Below are positions 12,911 to 25,242 of a stretch of 64,000 nt of DNA, in pieces. Location: positions 3,886,553 through 3,950,552 of the forward strand of contig OZ020520.1 of assembly GCA_963971425.1 (NCBI GenBank), given 5' to 3'. The notes below the pieces were generated by a model. That model was not told the origin of the DNA. It saw nothing but the letters and a program-made list of their open reading frames with translations, and made no database searches. The stretch is from Bryoerythrophyllum caledonicum. Lineage: Eukaryota > Streptophyta > Bryopsida > Pottiales > Pottiaceae. Position 1 is the first letter of the stretch. Every line of letters starts with the position of its first letter. The position numbers and the translations under genes were made by a program.

Positions 12911-13105
12911 CTTTGCAAAGTTAGAATCTGGAATCTCTTATCTCTGGTTTTCAACAAGTTAAATATCCTCTTCTTTTTCCTCTTTTTCCTATGCCTCTTC
13001 TTTCTAGTCACCATTCACTCCATTGTATGGTTACAGTCCGCTTAGTCTCCTTTCATAGTACCAGTTGTGTTAAAATTCAAATTGTCTCCTACACAAGAAG
13101 ATGTG

Positions 13106-13660
13106 TTAGGTGGAGACACCCATTCCAATAACTTAAGCAAGTTGAGGTCTCAAATGACATTGTATGTCAAAAGAAATTATACTGAAAGATGTGGAATTAG
13201 GAATGAAACTCAACAAACATTTTTTCATATTCAATCTAAAAAATTTGGAATTGACATGAAATTTGAAAGTCCAAAAAACATCAAAGCCCAAAGTTGTTCT
13301 GTAGAGTATGTAGTAGTTGCTATAAGGTGGGTTGGATTTTGCACCCTCCTTTGCCCAATGCTAATAAGTGACAATGATAGAAGTCATGCCATGCAATTCC
13401 GATAACATGCATGACCCAATTCCGCACCCCCTTTTGAGACTTTTGAGGCAAGGCCACCAATGAGGAGCTTGAGTGGGGTGGTACAACCAAAAATTGCACA
13501 CCTCATGACCCAATGTCGCTACTGATTATTTTAAGTTACTGACATTTTTAAGATTTTTGAGCGGTTATAGATGTGTGGGTGGATGGGTGGGTGATCGGCA
13601 TTGGGTCGTTCTACATAGCAGAATTGGGTGGATGATTGGAATTGGGTGTCTCCACTTTAT
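13106..13660. mobile_element. non-autonomous TIR element, family B, copy 1
   Basis: About 555 bp with inverted ends: GGTGGAGACACCCATTCC at the left and its near complement at the right. A second copy at 29997-30534 shares the termini and much of the interior (for example GGAATTAGGAATGAAACTC). No coding capacity. Confidence 0.75.
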
Positions 13661-14324
13661 GTGCACCTCGTATCTTAACTCTTTACAATATATAAAGGCG
13701 GAACGATCTCATACAGGGTGTTTTGGCACAAAAACCTTTGTAGCTAGCGCTACATGCCACCTTCAAGGAAAAAATAGACCATGACTTAGAGGTGGAGGAA
13801 GATGGGCATCTATTGAGACCATTGTCACGACAATTAAGGCAAGCATCGGCAACCTGCTGTGATTTTTGTAAAAAGAGTACGTAAATTTTTGTGCTAAAAT
13901 GGACCAAGTGCGTAGATGCCACTCAACATGATCTATAACACCCGTAGATTCTCACATGCTAGAAAAGCTCATAATCCTCAAAGGATTAAATGCCTTATGT
14001 ACTCCAAATTGTACCCTTCTTGATTTGCTGAACCACATCCTATAGCGCTAGCTCCAATGCGTCTTTCCGCTGCAATCTTATTGCATCCTTGAGTACTACT
14101 TCTGTCGCGCTTTGCTCAGCTAGGTGGCTTAGAGCATTTCGGCCCCTGATGCTAACCCGGGCACGCCAAGCTGGGGGATGCCCGGGTAGAGGGATTGACA
14201 GATCTCAACCGGGAAAAAAGTTGGAGCGCGACATTGGACATAGGGCTAAACGTCAGTCAGGAAGCATATACATAGGTAAGTATTATACTCTGTAGAATAT
14301 AGAAAATAATATTCGAACTTATTA
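13661..14324. other. unassigned spacer
   Basis: Nothing recognised. The only feature is a modest rise in GC around 14100-14260. Confidence 0.4.
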
Positions 14325-14690
14325 TTAGTAAGGCTTACACATTTGGATTGAAGATTCTTCTGCTCACATCTTTCAATTGGAGGTCATATCAATATGAGAA
14401 CCTCATCATGTTCAAATATGACACCATACATGTAGAATATTGGGTCTACCATCGGCACCTTTTGGCGTTTAACTCTTAAAGGTATGTGCGGAACCATATA
14501 TATGGTAACGTGTTTTACTCCCAGAATACAAATTTGTATCACAATTTAGCACAACCGACACACCTTTGGATTGAAGACTTTTCAATTTAACATCTTTCAT
14601 CTGGAGGTCATTTCAATATGTGAACCTTATCATGGTCAAATACGACACCATACATGTAGAATACATGATCATTTTGCAACTTCTCAAGCC
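14325..14690 (+). mobile_element. two adjacent family D MITE fragments
   Basis: The family D core (ACACATTTGGATTGAAG and CATACATGTAGAATA) appears twice in the same orientation, at 14336-14440 and at 14565-14665, separated by the family's terminal region GGCGTTTAACTCTTAAAGG. This reads as two tandemly arranged, diverged copies. Confidence 0.6.
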
Positions 14691-14877
14691 ATTTTACTAG
14701 CAGGTGCCAAAATGATCTAAATTGAAATTGTCATGTGTCATTGGATCGGTCTCAATACAAATACAAACTCCTGTAACTATCGTATACATCAATTCTTACA
14801 CCTTATATGTCAAACACACAAAAAAAAAACATCATGTTGTGAGGCTCCTCATACCCTTGAGGGTTAAGGATGAAAGA

Positions 14878-15060
14878 GGGAACGGTGTGGGAACACAAAG
14901 GAATGGGTGGGAACAGGAGGGAACGGATGGGAACATAGGGAACGGTGGGAACATGAGGGAACTTTGGGAACGGTGGGAACATGAGGGAACTTTGGGAACG
15001 GTGGGAACATGAGAGAACTTTGGGAACGGGTGGGAACATAGGGAACGGGTGGGAACATGA
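14878..15060 (+). repeat. GGGAAC minisatellite with 28-bp higher-order unit
   Basis: About 18 copies of GGGAAC spaced 9-13 bp apart. The centre shows a regular 28-bp repeat made of three sub-units (GGGAACGGT, GGGAACATGA, GGGAACTTT). It ends 115 bp before the FKBP19 start codon. Confidence 0.9.
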
Positions 15061-15174
15061 GCATTTGTTATCCAGTTCACGAGCTCTGGCCACTGCTTTG
15101 ACAACCTTCGAAGTGCGTTTTTGAGCTCACGTTTTGAGAAGCAATCGATCCCGCAACACACACACGCAGGAGCG

Positions 15175-17397
15175 ATGGCATTGGCGTCCACGCTGAACTC
15201 TCTTCTCTTCTCGCAATTTCCTTCATCGCCGCTACAGGCAAGCACCGCGATGCCCGCCGACCTCATCCTCCTTCAATTTCCGCTCAATTCAGTTCCAAAC
15301 TCTCTCTCAATTCTCACCTTAGGGTTCGGAATCGATGCGCCGCTCTTAACACTTTTTTTTTTTTTTTGGTGTAGGTATGGTATCAGCAAAGTGGAGTAGC
15401 GGCCTTCACAGAAAGGAAGCAGAAAAGCAGCGGCCGATTGTTCGTCAATGCGAGTGCAGAAAGAGCGCCAGGTAATGCTGCTGCGTCACAATTTAGTGTT
15501 GATTACGGGAGAGAAATTCATTTCGGACATCTTGATTTTGGTGCTTGACATTCTCCAGATGTTAGGATTTTCACAATTTAGTGTTGATTACGGGAGAGAA
15601 ATTCATTTCGACATCTCGATTTTGGTGCTTGACACTCTCCAGATGTTAGGATTTGAGATTCTGGACTAAGGATTTTCAATGTTTACTGATGTTCGTGGCA
15701 GGTTCTGATGAGATTTCGGTGTCTGATACGTCACGTCGGCAGCTTGTTACGTTTCCTTTGGCAAGTGTTTGCGCTTCTTTTGCCACAACGTTGGCCGCTG
15801 CAGCGTCAGAATTCGCCGACAGTATGTAATTAATCAGATACTTTTTTCTTCATCTTTTATATGAAACTCTCTCTCTTCATTTGATGCTGCTGCTGTTGTG
15901 TTTGTGTTGGAGGAGATCATTTTTTCTATTGGTTGTAAGGCTTGGGATAGTCACATTGTTGTTTGGTAATTTCTGCAGTGCCAGCCTTAAGAGGGAAGGA
16001 CTATGGCAAAACGAAGATGAAGTACCCTGATTACATAGAGACTGAGTCTGGTCTGCAATACAAGGTGTGCTGCCTTTTTTCCCGGTCACATCACTTTGGC
16101 TCCTGTAGCATATAAATATGTTAATGTTTCTGTTTTTAGATGTGAGGTTTTTGTTGCCTTACATATTTTATGGTGTCTAAGTGAATTGTCATCATTTCTC
16201 TCAGGATTTGAGGCCAGGATCTGGACCTGGACCTAGTGTTGGAAACATGGTGGTGGTAAGCCGAGAGAGCTTTTTTTGAGCTGTTGGCAGGTTCTTTTAC
16301 TCGCAATAGCCTCACCTTTCTTTTGCTCTTGGCAATGATATCCATGTCGACATTTGTAAGTCTGGAATTTCGTTGGCCTGATAGAGAAGAGGATTTGTAA
16401 TGAGGTTTTACCATGTGGGAGTGGCGTTCAGGTAGATTGGGACGGATATACTATTGGTTACTACGGGCGCATATTTGAGGCTCGAAACAAAGCAAAAGGT
16501 GGTTCCTTTGAGGTATCAAGCTCTTCGTTGCACAGCAAATTTAGTAGTAGAAACTTCGAGGATATGAACAGGCTTGTGGAATAAAAGCACGAGTGGGGAC
16601 TACCATCATCCTAAAACATAAGCACATGTGAATACGAATAGTATTTCCATGCAGTGATGTCTTCGTACTTGTTGACCTGAAGCTTTTACAAACAGATGAC
16701 AGATGAACATATAGGTCTTTCTAGTCATCTTCTTAAGCGCAGCTTCCTCTGCTTGGATGTGTAGGGTGATGATAAGGCTTTCTTCAAATTCAGATTGGGA
16801 AATTCTGAGGTAAGCATTGACTAGGGCACATAAAAACATACGCCTTCAAAGAATTTTGCTGTGCACATATTTCTTTTCAGTTACATTAAATGTTATTCCT
16901 CACCCTTTCAATTCTTGAACGGTTGAAATAGCCTGTAACGTTCGGATTGAGTGCATCGTATCTGAAGTCACCCTTGTTGTCCAGGTCATACCTGCTTTTG
17001 AAGAGGCTGTTGCAACAATGAAAGTTGGTGGCATACGCAGGTACGAAAAGAAGTCAAAATTTGAAGCTGTATAAAATTCATTCTTTTTTCACCCCCCTGT
17101 TCGTGGTTTAACCGACTTGGTCTGCAGGATAATTGTGCCTCCTGAACTTGGTTATCCTAACAGCGATTTCAACCAAAAAGGTCCCCGGCCAGCCACATTC
17201 TCGGTGGGTTTCAGTTCATTTCTTCGACGGCTTTGCAATCTTGTTCCTTTTTTTCCCTCCTTGGGGCTGACTCACCGAAGTCTCTGTTGTTTGCAATACT
17301 GCAGGGTCAGCGAGCTTTGGACTTCGTATTACGCAATCAGGGCTTGATTGACAAAACTTTGTTATTTGACATTGAACTCATCAAAGTTGTTGCCTAG
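15175..17397 (+). CDS. FKBP19: FKBP-type peptidyl-prolyl isomerase FKBP19, thylakoid lumen
   Basis: Lumenal immunophilin, cis-trans isomerisation of prolyl bonds. Exons: from 15175 (first donor not fixed), about 15377-15470, 15702-15821, 15979-16064, 16205-16255, 16432-16512, 16765-16809, 16985-17040, 17128-17203, 17305-17397. Exons from the second onward join in frame. N-terminus: Ser/Leu-rich transit peptide, then a twin-arginine signal SRRQLVTFPLASVCASF ending AAAASEFAD, as in Tat-imported lumen proteins. Mature part begins MPALRGKDYGKTKMKYPDY, the FKBP19 hallmark, followed by VVVDWDGYTIGYYGRIFEA, VIPAFEEAV, GGIRRIIVPPELGY and the C-terminal LRNQGLIDKTLLFDIELI. Family knowledge: lumenal FKBPs often keep the fold with reduced isomerase activity; FKBP19 has no settled client. 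Start chosen because MALAST opens a transit peptide. Confidence 0.95.
15486..15655 (+). repeat. 85-bp tandem duplication inside FKBP19 intron
   Basis: TCACAATTTAGTGTTGATTA begins at 15486 and again at 15571; the two 85-bp copies differ at only a few bases, which points to a recent event. It lies in the intron after the second exon. Confidence 0.9.
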
Positions 17398-18309
17398 AGA
17401 CACATGCCTGACCAGATGCATTTGCTTCCAAGGTAACTCCGCTGCACAGCTGCAGAACCAATGCGGGATTCCAGAAGTGCAGAAGCAATGTGAGGAGCAT
17501 CTCACTTCTAGTCCTCGTCACATACATAAGAATGTAGTTTTGACTCAACAAATGTGCAACAAAACCTGGCTTCAACTCCTTCAACAGATTGAAGGCAAAA
17601 GCGTTGAATGTTGTAAGTTTATACTCTTGATCATTTATGTAATTTAGTGATTGATTGTAAACCACTCATTGATTTATAAATGATGTAAGTTTATACTCTT
17701 GATGAATACTTATACCAATTATGTTTACAATGGTCCTCCTTTTTGAATAGTAAAGATACAGTAGTTGTGCTTTTAGTAATTTGAATCTCCATCCAAAATT
17801 AAAAGATTATAGCATGTTCAAATTAGTTAGTGTGGTCATATTGAATATCATTATTAGTGTAGAGGTTATAGCTTAGCGGGATGTAACTTATATGAGGGAT
17901 AACTGTATACCTTCTGAAGTTGAGTTGTTCCAATGATTCTAATTCTAGTGTGCAGTTGAAGGTTTTTCATAAGAAGGGTGATTTGGTGGATTCACAAAAT
18001 AGTTTTTTTCTGATACAAGGTACCTTGTCTTTTTTTCCTAATAGGTCTCTTGTCCTTTTCCTCCTTTTTCTAGTTTGCTACTCTACTATTGTGTTTGAAA
18101 TTGGGTATAACTGATAGTTAATGGAATGTTATGTCAAGCTCCACTACTCCCTTTTTTTAATTTTTGAAATAGAGATTAGTGCAACTTTGCATTTGTTTTG
18201 TAGTGAAAATTGGATTAACCCCTAAAGAACCTTGACATTTTAGCACCCAAACTCATTGAAATTGCCAATTTCTACGCATTCAACACAAAATGCAAATAAA
18301 CACAATTTT
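17398..18309. other. FKBP19 3' flank, AT-rich
   Basis: No gene. A sequence containing GTAAGTTTATACTCTTGAT occurs at about 17611 and again at about 17685. A TTAACCCCTAAA end motif sits at 18215-18226, apparently the left border of a TTAA-family element whose right border was not found. Confidence 0.45.
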
Positions 18310-19680
18310 TTACATATCTAATTGTAGGATCTTGTACTAGGATTGTATAGTACCTGGCAATAAGTAAACGTTTATGTATGTTTCCACACTACATTGCTGC
18401 CAATTTTGACATCCTCCTGAGGGCTGAAAAATTGTCATTTTACCATGAAATTTTTGGCACAAGATCATTTCTATGTTGACAATATGTGTGCGAAATTTCA
18501 AGGCCAAAGGATGAATACAAAAAAAGGTATTCAAAATCTACCAACATTAGTAGTTGTGAGCCATTCACAGCTGCCAACTTTGACGCCATCCCTAGGGTTG
18601 ATTTATAAAAAAAATTACGGCGAGATTTATGGCACAAGATCATCTCTATGTTTATAACAAGTGTGCCAAATTTCAAGGCCACATGATGAATACAAAAAAA
18701 TGTTACTCAAAAGTTACATATGTTGGTAGATTTTGAAGATGGATTTTTGTATTCATCTTCAGGCCTTAAAAGTTGGCACACATTACATCAACATAGAGAT
18801 GATCTTGTGCCAAAAAAATCATGGTCATGTAACAATCTTTCAGACCGGGGAGGGTGCCAAAGTTTGGCCAAAATCTAAATGGTTTGACCTAATTGTTTCT
18901 CACAACTACACGTGTTGGTAGATTTAGATTTTTTTATTGTTTTTGAGGATCTTTTGGACTTGAAATTAAGCACACATATAATCAATATAAAGATGGTCCC
19001 AGGTCCAAAATTTCATGGGAAAAAAGAAAAAAATTAATCCTTGGGAGGGTGTCAATGTTGGCAACAGTGAAATGTTTCTCACAACTACACATGTTGGTAA
19101 ATATCAAAAATCTTTTGTTATGTGTATATTTTAGCCTTTCAATTTGGCACACATGTAATCAACATAGAGATAGTTTCATGCCAAAAATTTCATGGGAAAA
19201 ACAAAAAATTCAATCCTTGAGAGTGTGTCAAAGTTGGCCAAGAGTGAAATGTTTCTCACAACTACATATGTTGGTAGATTTGGAAATTATTTTTGTGTGG
19301 ATCTTTTGGACTTAAAATTCTTTCCACATGTAATCAACTTAGAGATGGTCTCATGCTAAAAATTTCATGGGCAAAAAAATCATTCAATCCTTGCAATGGT
19401 GTTAAAGTTGGCAGCTGTGAAACTTTTCTCATAGCTACACATGTTGGCAAATTTTGAATATCTTTTTTTTATTCGTCTTCTAGACTTGAAATTTTGCACA
19501 CATGTTGTCAACGTAGGAATGATCTTGTGCCAAAAATTTCATGGTAAAATGACAAAGTTTTAGCCCTTAAAAGGGTGTCGAAGTTGGCAGCAGTGTAGTG
19601 TGGAAACGTGCATAAGTGAAAAGAACGTGTACTTATTGTCGGGTACTGTACAAGTGTGGTAAATTTTTTGATCAATTTGA
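18310..19680. mobile_element. foldback element with tandem-repeat arms (family E)
   Basis: Large inverted repeat. The outer left arm contains GTTTCCACACTACATTGCTG (18379-18398) and the outer right arm its complement (19589-19608). Inside, units of about 170-180 bp carry a fixed series: GGCACACATGTAATCAACATAGAG, ATCTTGTGCCAAAAATTTC, CAAAGTTGGC, CTCACAACTACACATG (each word listed separately). About two units run in one orientation (18400-18720) and about five in the other (18725-19600), with the switch near 18725. This is the architecture of Foldback/Galileo-type elements. No ORF of substance. Confidence 0.8.
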
Positions 19681-20461
19681 TCACTCGGATTAAAAGATAT
19701 TAGCCTTTGAAGTGAGAATAAACTCTTCTTGAGGTCATACAAAACACCTTCAACAATCTTTGATCACCTTTTATGACAGATTTTTGCACTACGGGCCGTG
19801 CATTTCTAATTTTAACTTTAAAAGGATCATGTTAGGCACATGTGCACCAACACTTAGAAGTAGAAGAGGAATAGAAGATGTCCTTAAAAATCCTACAATG
19901 CGACTATGTGCTGAGAATTAACAATATACTAATAAGTTTTGCATAGATCACATCCTTATCATTTTTTTGAAATTCAAAAATCCGTACAGTAGATGCAAAG
20001 ATTTCCATTCCCTTTCCAAGAAGATTTTTTTTTAAAAAAAATGGACAAAAACTCAAATTTCTATTGAACTTAGAATTAATTAAAGTTTTGTTAATAAATT
20101 TGTTACATGTCACACAAAATTGCTACACTATTTATTTATTTTACTAAAAAAATGTTTGTAACTTTTGAACCGTAAGTTAGATTTCTACAAGAATTATGTC
20201 AACAAAAAGCTATTAATAAGTTGCCCATTCATTAAAAAAATCTCAAATAATCATGCCAAAATTTGAGATTGAGGAACTCAATTGAAACTCAAAGTGTTCC
20301 CCAAGAGAACTCTGGTCCTTCAGGGGTTTCTATTCAAACACACCACCGACTTCATCCATAATAGTCAAGTCTTCATCCATATATATTCATTTTGTAACTT
20401 AATTCCAAATTCCAAATTTCATATTAGTCAAAGTCTCATCCATATATATTCATTTGGAAAG
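19681..20461. other. unassigned AT-rich DNA
   Basis: Nothing recognised. It serves as the target of the LINE insertion that follows. A short direct repeat (CATCCATATATATTCATTT) is present at about 20373 and 20437. Confidence 0.45.
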
Positions 20462-20470
20462 AAATTGATA

Positions 20471-23400
20471 GGAGGGGAGTACACCAGGATGATTCAAGAC
20501 AGCCTCTGTCGTGGCAAACTCCCACAGGGAGTAACGAACGGGATGCTCGCACTACTGCACAAAGGAGGTGTGCGCACGGTTCTTACGAATTGGCGACCTA
20601 TCTCGTTGCTCAACATCGCGTTTAAAATATACGCGAAAGCATTGCAGCTGCGCCTACAACCCATCTTAATGGAGATAATTAGTACGGAGCAGTCAACATT
20701 CTTACCACTCAAATTCATCCTTGACAACCTGTTGCTAACTCATGAGACGATGGCGTGGGCAGAGCAATCCAGTCAACCTCTCCTCTTCTTGAAACTTGAT
20801 TTCACCAAAGCGTACAACATGGTGGACTGGAGGTGTATGTTCAAAATTATGGAAGCCATGGGCTTCCCATCCGAATTCGTCAACATGATACGGTTACTTT
20901 TTTAGGAGGCATCATCAACAGTCAAAGTTAATGGGAGCCCATCACCACCATTCAATATCGAACGTGGAGTAAGACAGGGGTGCCCTCTCGCACCGTACCT
21001 CTTCATTATCATGGCGGAGGCCTTGAACATTATGGTTAAAGAGGAGGTACACAGTGGCAAGGTGGCAGGGATTCGGTTACCCTGCAAAAATAGACAACAA
21101 ACTATGGCACAGTATGCAGACGATACCTCATTCACTCTTTTGGGCAGTGAGGAAACTGTGAGAAACCTTGTCTATATGCTGGGAGTGTTCTGCTTAGCGA
21201 CTGGGCTCATCATCAACTGGGAAAAGTCGTGCGGATATTGGCAAAGCTGGGATGAGCACGGTCGACCTGCGTGGACGGACCAGCTCGGGATCAGCTGGGC
21301 AGAGAACAGTGAAGTAAGCAAGTTGTTAGGCGCTCCCTTCGGCATGGCTCTGTCGTCAAGTGACATAGATAACTTCATGTATGAACGTGTGGCGAAAAAG
21401 CTGATACGCTGGGGCTCCGTCAAGATCAACCCAACGGGACGCAGTGTCATCGCCAATAGTGTCTTATTATCTACACCTCTATTTTTCTTATCAATATGGG
21501 GGGGAACGAAGAAAGGAGTGCAACGCGTCCGCAGCTTGGTGATGAACTATTTGACGACTGGGACCTCGAGACGCTCAAGAGTAAAGGTCAGCTGGATCCA
21601 GTGTTGTCAACCTTTGGGCAAGGGAGGGCTTAATCTAATCAACTTGGAAGATGTCACGACGGTGTTGATGTCGAAATGGATCATCAAAGCACTGGAGCCA
21701 GGGACGTCGAACCTACACCTCCTGTTGCGGTATAGATTGGAAACTTTGCAACCATACCCAGGTGGGCGGTGGCCAGGCAGCCTTGAATATTTTACACTCG
21801 CGAAGCACCAAGCTCGAAGCGGCTCGAAGATTTGGAATAGAGCCACAGTCGCCTGGAAATCCCTACTGCCTGAACTAAAGTTTGTACAACCCACTAACTT
21901 CGAAGAATTGCTTAACTGCAGCTTTTGGTTCTGTCCAGGTTTCCAGAATATTGGCCCAGGCTTCTCCAGGAACCGCGCACTAACGCTCCATAGAAACGGA
22001 CTGACGAGATTCAGAGATGTATGGCAGGACTCGAGCTTCATGATCTTCGAAGAGGCGCAGGATCGCTTTGGGATGTATGATGCCGAACGAGGGGCATGGC
22101 AAGTCTTACTTGTGAAACTCAACAACGAACGAAGACTGCGTTTTATGTACACATCAAACACGACGGGATACGGCGAATGGATCGCTGTATTTAGCTCGGT
22201 CACTGCTAGTAACCCGGACATTGTCACCAAAACTGAAGAACGATTCCACCCTGCTACAGGTTGGCAGACAGTTCGGATTCCCTCAAACACCGAAGTTTTT
22301 CACGTTGGAGAGACGACGGCATACTTACAACCGTTAAGTTGGGAGGACAGAGAACATGGTGCTAGTTGGGACACTGGGGGGGACGATCAGGTGTCCACTC
22401 ACACGGGGTACATTAGACGTGTAAGAGTGGTCGTGGTCAAAAAGGGGCCGAAAATGACCCCGGTTCACATGTACTACGGGCGCGTCGACTCACTCGACTG
22501 GGACCCAGATCGGTACCAGTGGACTGGCGACATTCCGTTCATGGCCTTGACGGTCAAACTCGGACGCAGAATGCTCCAACGACGACATCTGGTCGTGTCC
22601 GTCGTAGAGAAAAAGTGGGAAGGTACCTTGCCAAGTTCCTACAAACTGCGATGGAATAATACGTGGGACAGTGAACGCATACGCAAGGAAGCTGGACTCA
22701 TATGGTTGATATGGCATAAAGCTGTCGCGGTGAATATTTGGAGGGGCAAGGTGCATGAGACTGTCGATCAACAGTGTCCAGTCTGCACGTGTGGCACGCC
22801 TGAATCGGTGCTCCACAGATTCTGGGAATGCCCCTCTACGAAGCAAGCCTGGTTTTGGGGTGCCGAAATAATGCATGCCCTTGTGCCGCAAAACTTGGCA
22901 ATTACGAGACGTCGACAACAGGAACACAACCTGCGTGGCACTGGGGTGGACCTGTCTATCCTGCCGGCGGAGCTTTCTATGCCTGAACAAAGGGAGCACG
23001 AGGACTCCCCGCTGTCTGGTGTCAGTAACGAGGGCAGCCCGTCCTACACCGGGAATGACCACAACCCCGTCCCTTTTACGTGGAAGCATGGAATTTTTGC
23101 GTATCGTATCCCACGAAGGTTCAGGAAAGTTAGTAGATTGTGGCTCCTTATTAGAGGAGTTATTATGTGGGCCCTCTGGTTCGAGCGCAATGATGCGGCG
23201 TTCAACAATGAGAGATGGTCCAAGCAAAAGTTGAGGGCGAAACTCCGCTCCAACCTGATTGACTATGGGAGAGCGGCGTGGTCCAAGATCCGGAACAAAC
23301 GCGAACAAGCTCCCGAGAAGAGCACCAAGCTCACCAAACACTTCAAAGACTTATGGTGTTGCAATGACGTGCTCGCTTCGTGGGTGGACGAGCGGCCTAG

Positions 23401-23601
23401 ATGGAGGGTGAATTCCAGTACCAATAGTTTGTATATTAACAGTAGGCCGTTGCATGTTACTAACGCTAACTTGTATGTGTTAACTAACGACTAACTTGTT
23501 TCAGGTCCTTTCCTGGCCTCGCCGGACCTGGCGGGGTGTCGCTTTGTTTCCGTTTTCTTTTCCTGCAGTAAAGGGTCCTTTACTTGTGCCAAAAAAAAAA
23601 A
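20471..23601 (+). pseudogene. 5'-truncated LINE with reverse transcriptase and zf-RVT (family 1)
   Basis: Non-LTR retrotransposon flanked by a 9-bp target duplication AAATTGATA (20462-20470 and 23602-23610) and ending in an A-run (23591-23604). The single frame runs from the truncated 5' end to 23494 with one in-frame TAG at 20903-20905. Seen in order: NWRPISLL, motif A FLKLDFTKAYNMVDW, motif B GVRQGCPLAPYLF, motif C QYADDTSF, motif D NWEKS, a zinc-knuckle region CPVCTCGTPESVLHRFWEC, and a C-terminal WALWFERNDAAFNNERW typical of plant L1-like elements. The endonuclease and first ORF are missing through 5' truncation. One stop in about 1000 codons implies a fairly young copy. Confidence 0.93.
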
Positions 23602-23803
23602 AAATTGATAACTTTTATGGGAAATGCCAAATTAAATCTTTGATTCAAGTAGATAATCAACAGTGCCAGAATCTTGGAGGAATTGCATTACCTGTCAGGC
23701 TGTCAAGAATGTTTAACAAAGGAGTGCTAAATAATGTATAGTGCTAAATTAAAACATGATATTATTTTTGGGAATTGTTGAGTACATATCAAAGAACTTG
23801 TGG

Positions 23804-24025
23804 TCCTCGCCTCCTAGGTTGATAGGAGACCAAAGTGGAAGTTCTTCTCCAGTTTGTGTGATAGTAGTAGAGTTAGTACTAGGGCTCACTCTAACCTTGT
23901 GTTACTCTCTAACATCTGACCTGGCCCGGGCTTCGGCCCGGCCTCGCCGTCACTGGCGGGGGTCCGCCTTTTTCCCTTTTTCTATAGTAAAGTTCTCCTT
24001 TGCTTGTATCAAAAAAACAAAAAAA
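23804..24025 (+). mobile_element. 222-bp 3' fragment of the same LINE family
   Basis: Shares the 3' tail of the preceding LINE (GCCTCGCC, then AGTAAAG, CTCCTTTGCTTGTATC, then an A-run) and is bounded by its own 9-bp target duplication AACTTGTGG at 23795-23803 and 24026-24034. It is therefore an independent, extremely 5'-truncated insertion rather than a piece of the first copy. Confidence 0.85.
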
Positions 24026-24167
24026 AACTTGTGGGCATGCCCAAAAGCTGGAGGAACTACTCTCCTGGAACCCAAGGAATTTGGAACTCTCCCCAATGTT
24101 GTAACTTAGAAAAGGCCAATTGTGGAAACATCATATCAATTTTTAATACCCATGGACACTACTAGGG

Positions 24168-24391
24168 TTAACACTTAAACGTCACACGGGAACCGTATAT
24201 ACAGGACTGTATTTAACTCAGAAAATGTACTAAAGTTTAGCAAGACTTACACATTTGGATTGAAGGATCTTCAACTAACATCTTTCATTTGGGAGTCATT
24301 TCAATATCTGAACCTTATCATGTTCAAATATAACATTGTACATGTAAAATACGGTGACCACCACTAGCACCATCTGACGTTTAAGGGTTAA
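24168..24391 (+). mobile_element. TTAA-bounded MITE, family D, intact copy
   Basis: 224 bp between two TTAA sites, with imperfect inverted ends CACTTAAACGTCA and TGACGTTTAAGGG. Non-coding. The right TTAA (24388-24391) is shared with the left end of the next element, so two TTAA-targeting elements abut without spacer. Confidence 0.8.
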
Positions 24392-24705
24392 CCCGTAAAG
24401 GACCATGACAGGTTCACACCAAAAACACTTCAAAACTTGTTGACTTTAGTGCAATGAATAAGGAAGGGAACAAAAAACTTTTGTTTCCAGTTTTGATCAT
24501 AGGATCTCAATTAAGATTTATTGAGTAACATACCCACAAAATTTCATAAACTTTGACCGCATGGATTGAAAGATTATAGTGTTTAAAGTTAAGAAAATGG
24601 TTCATTTTCTTCCCTGCGTTGAGTGGATCAAGAGGCTTTGACTTCACTTGGTGTCAAAATATTGCACTACTCAAGGTCTGAATCCATTACGGTCGTGTTA
24701 ATTGC
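24388..24705 (+). mobile_element. family A element, 3'-truncated (copy 3)
   Basis: Begins TTAACCCGTAAAGG and follows the family A left arm through the CTTTGACCGCATGG block to about 24705, where similarity stops. Confidence 0.7.
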
Positions 24706-25242
24706 CCGTTGGGAACAACATGGGGTTTACTAGTCCTTGTTAAGTATGGAAGAGCTTGATGGTCTCCTAATTCAAGTTAGAAGTAGGTTTAGTTACCTTC
24801 AAAAATGAACAAACAAGAGATTAAGTTGTCACCTTTTTTTCTCTTGAAAATTTTATAGAAACTTGCAACTATTTCAGGTTGAATACTTGAGTGTTCATAG
24901 CTATTTGATAATAAAAATGAGAAAAGAGGTCACAACTAATGGTATTGTTGCCTCACTTCACAAGTAACTGTATTATATTAACATGGTACAATACGGTGCA
25001 TATAGCATGGTACGATTGTCGAATACAATACGGTGCAAATAGCATGGTACGATTGACTAAGACTAACAAAAGGTCATAGAAACAGTTTGAGAGTCACTTC
25101 TTTGTGCAAAAGTCTTAGATTTGGTGAATCTGGAGTATTTTTAGGCTTTCATAAAAAACTCTAAGTATCACAGACAACTGAATTTCCAGTTCACACTCAT
25201 CAAATCTGTATTGACTACCGTATCTTGATTGCTGATATGTAT
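24706..25242. other. unassigned spacer with a short tandem duplication
   Basis: No gene. A 38-40 bp direct duplication with ACAATACGGTGCA and AGCATGGTACGATTG occurs at about 24988-25055. Confidence 0.5.
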
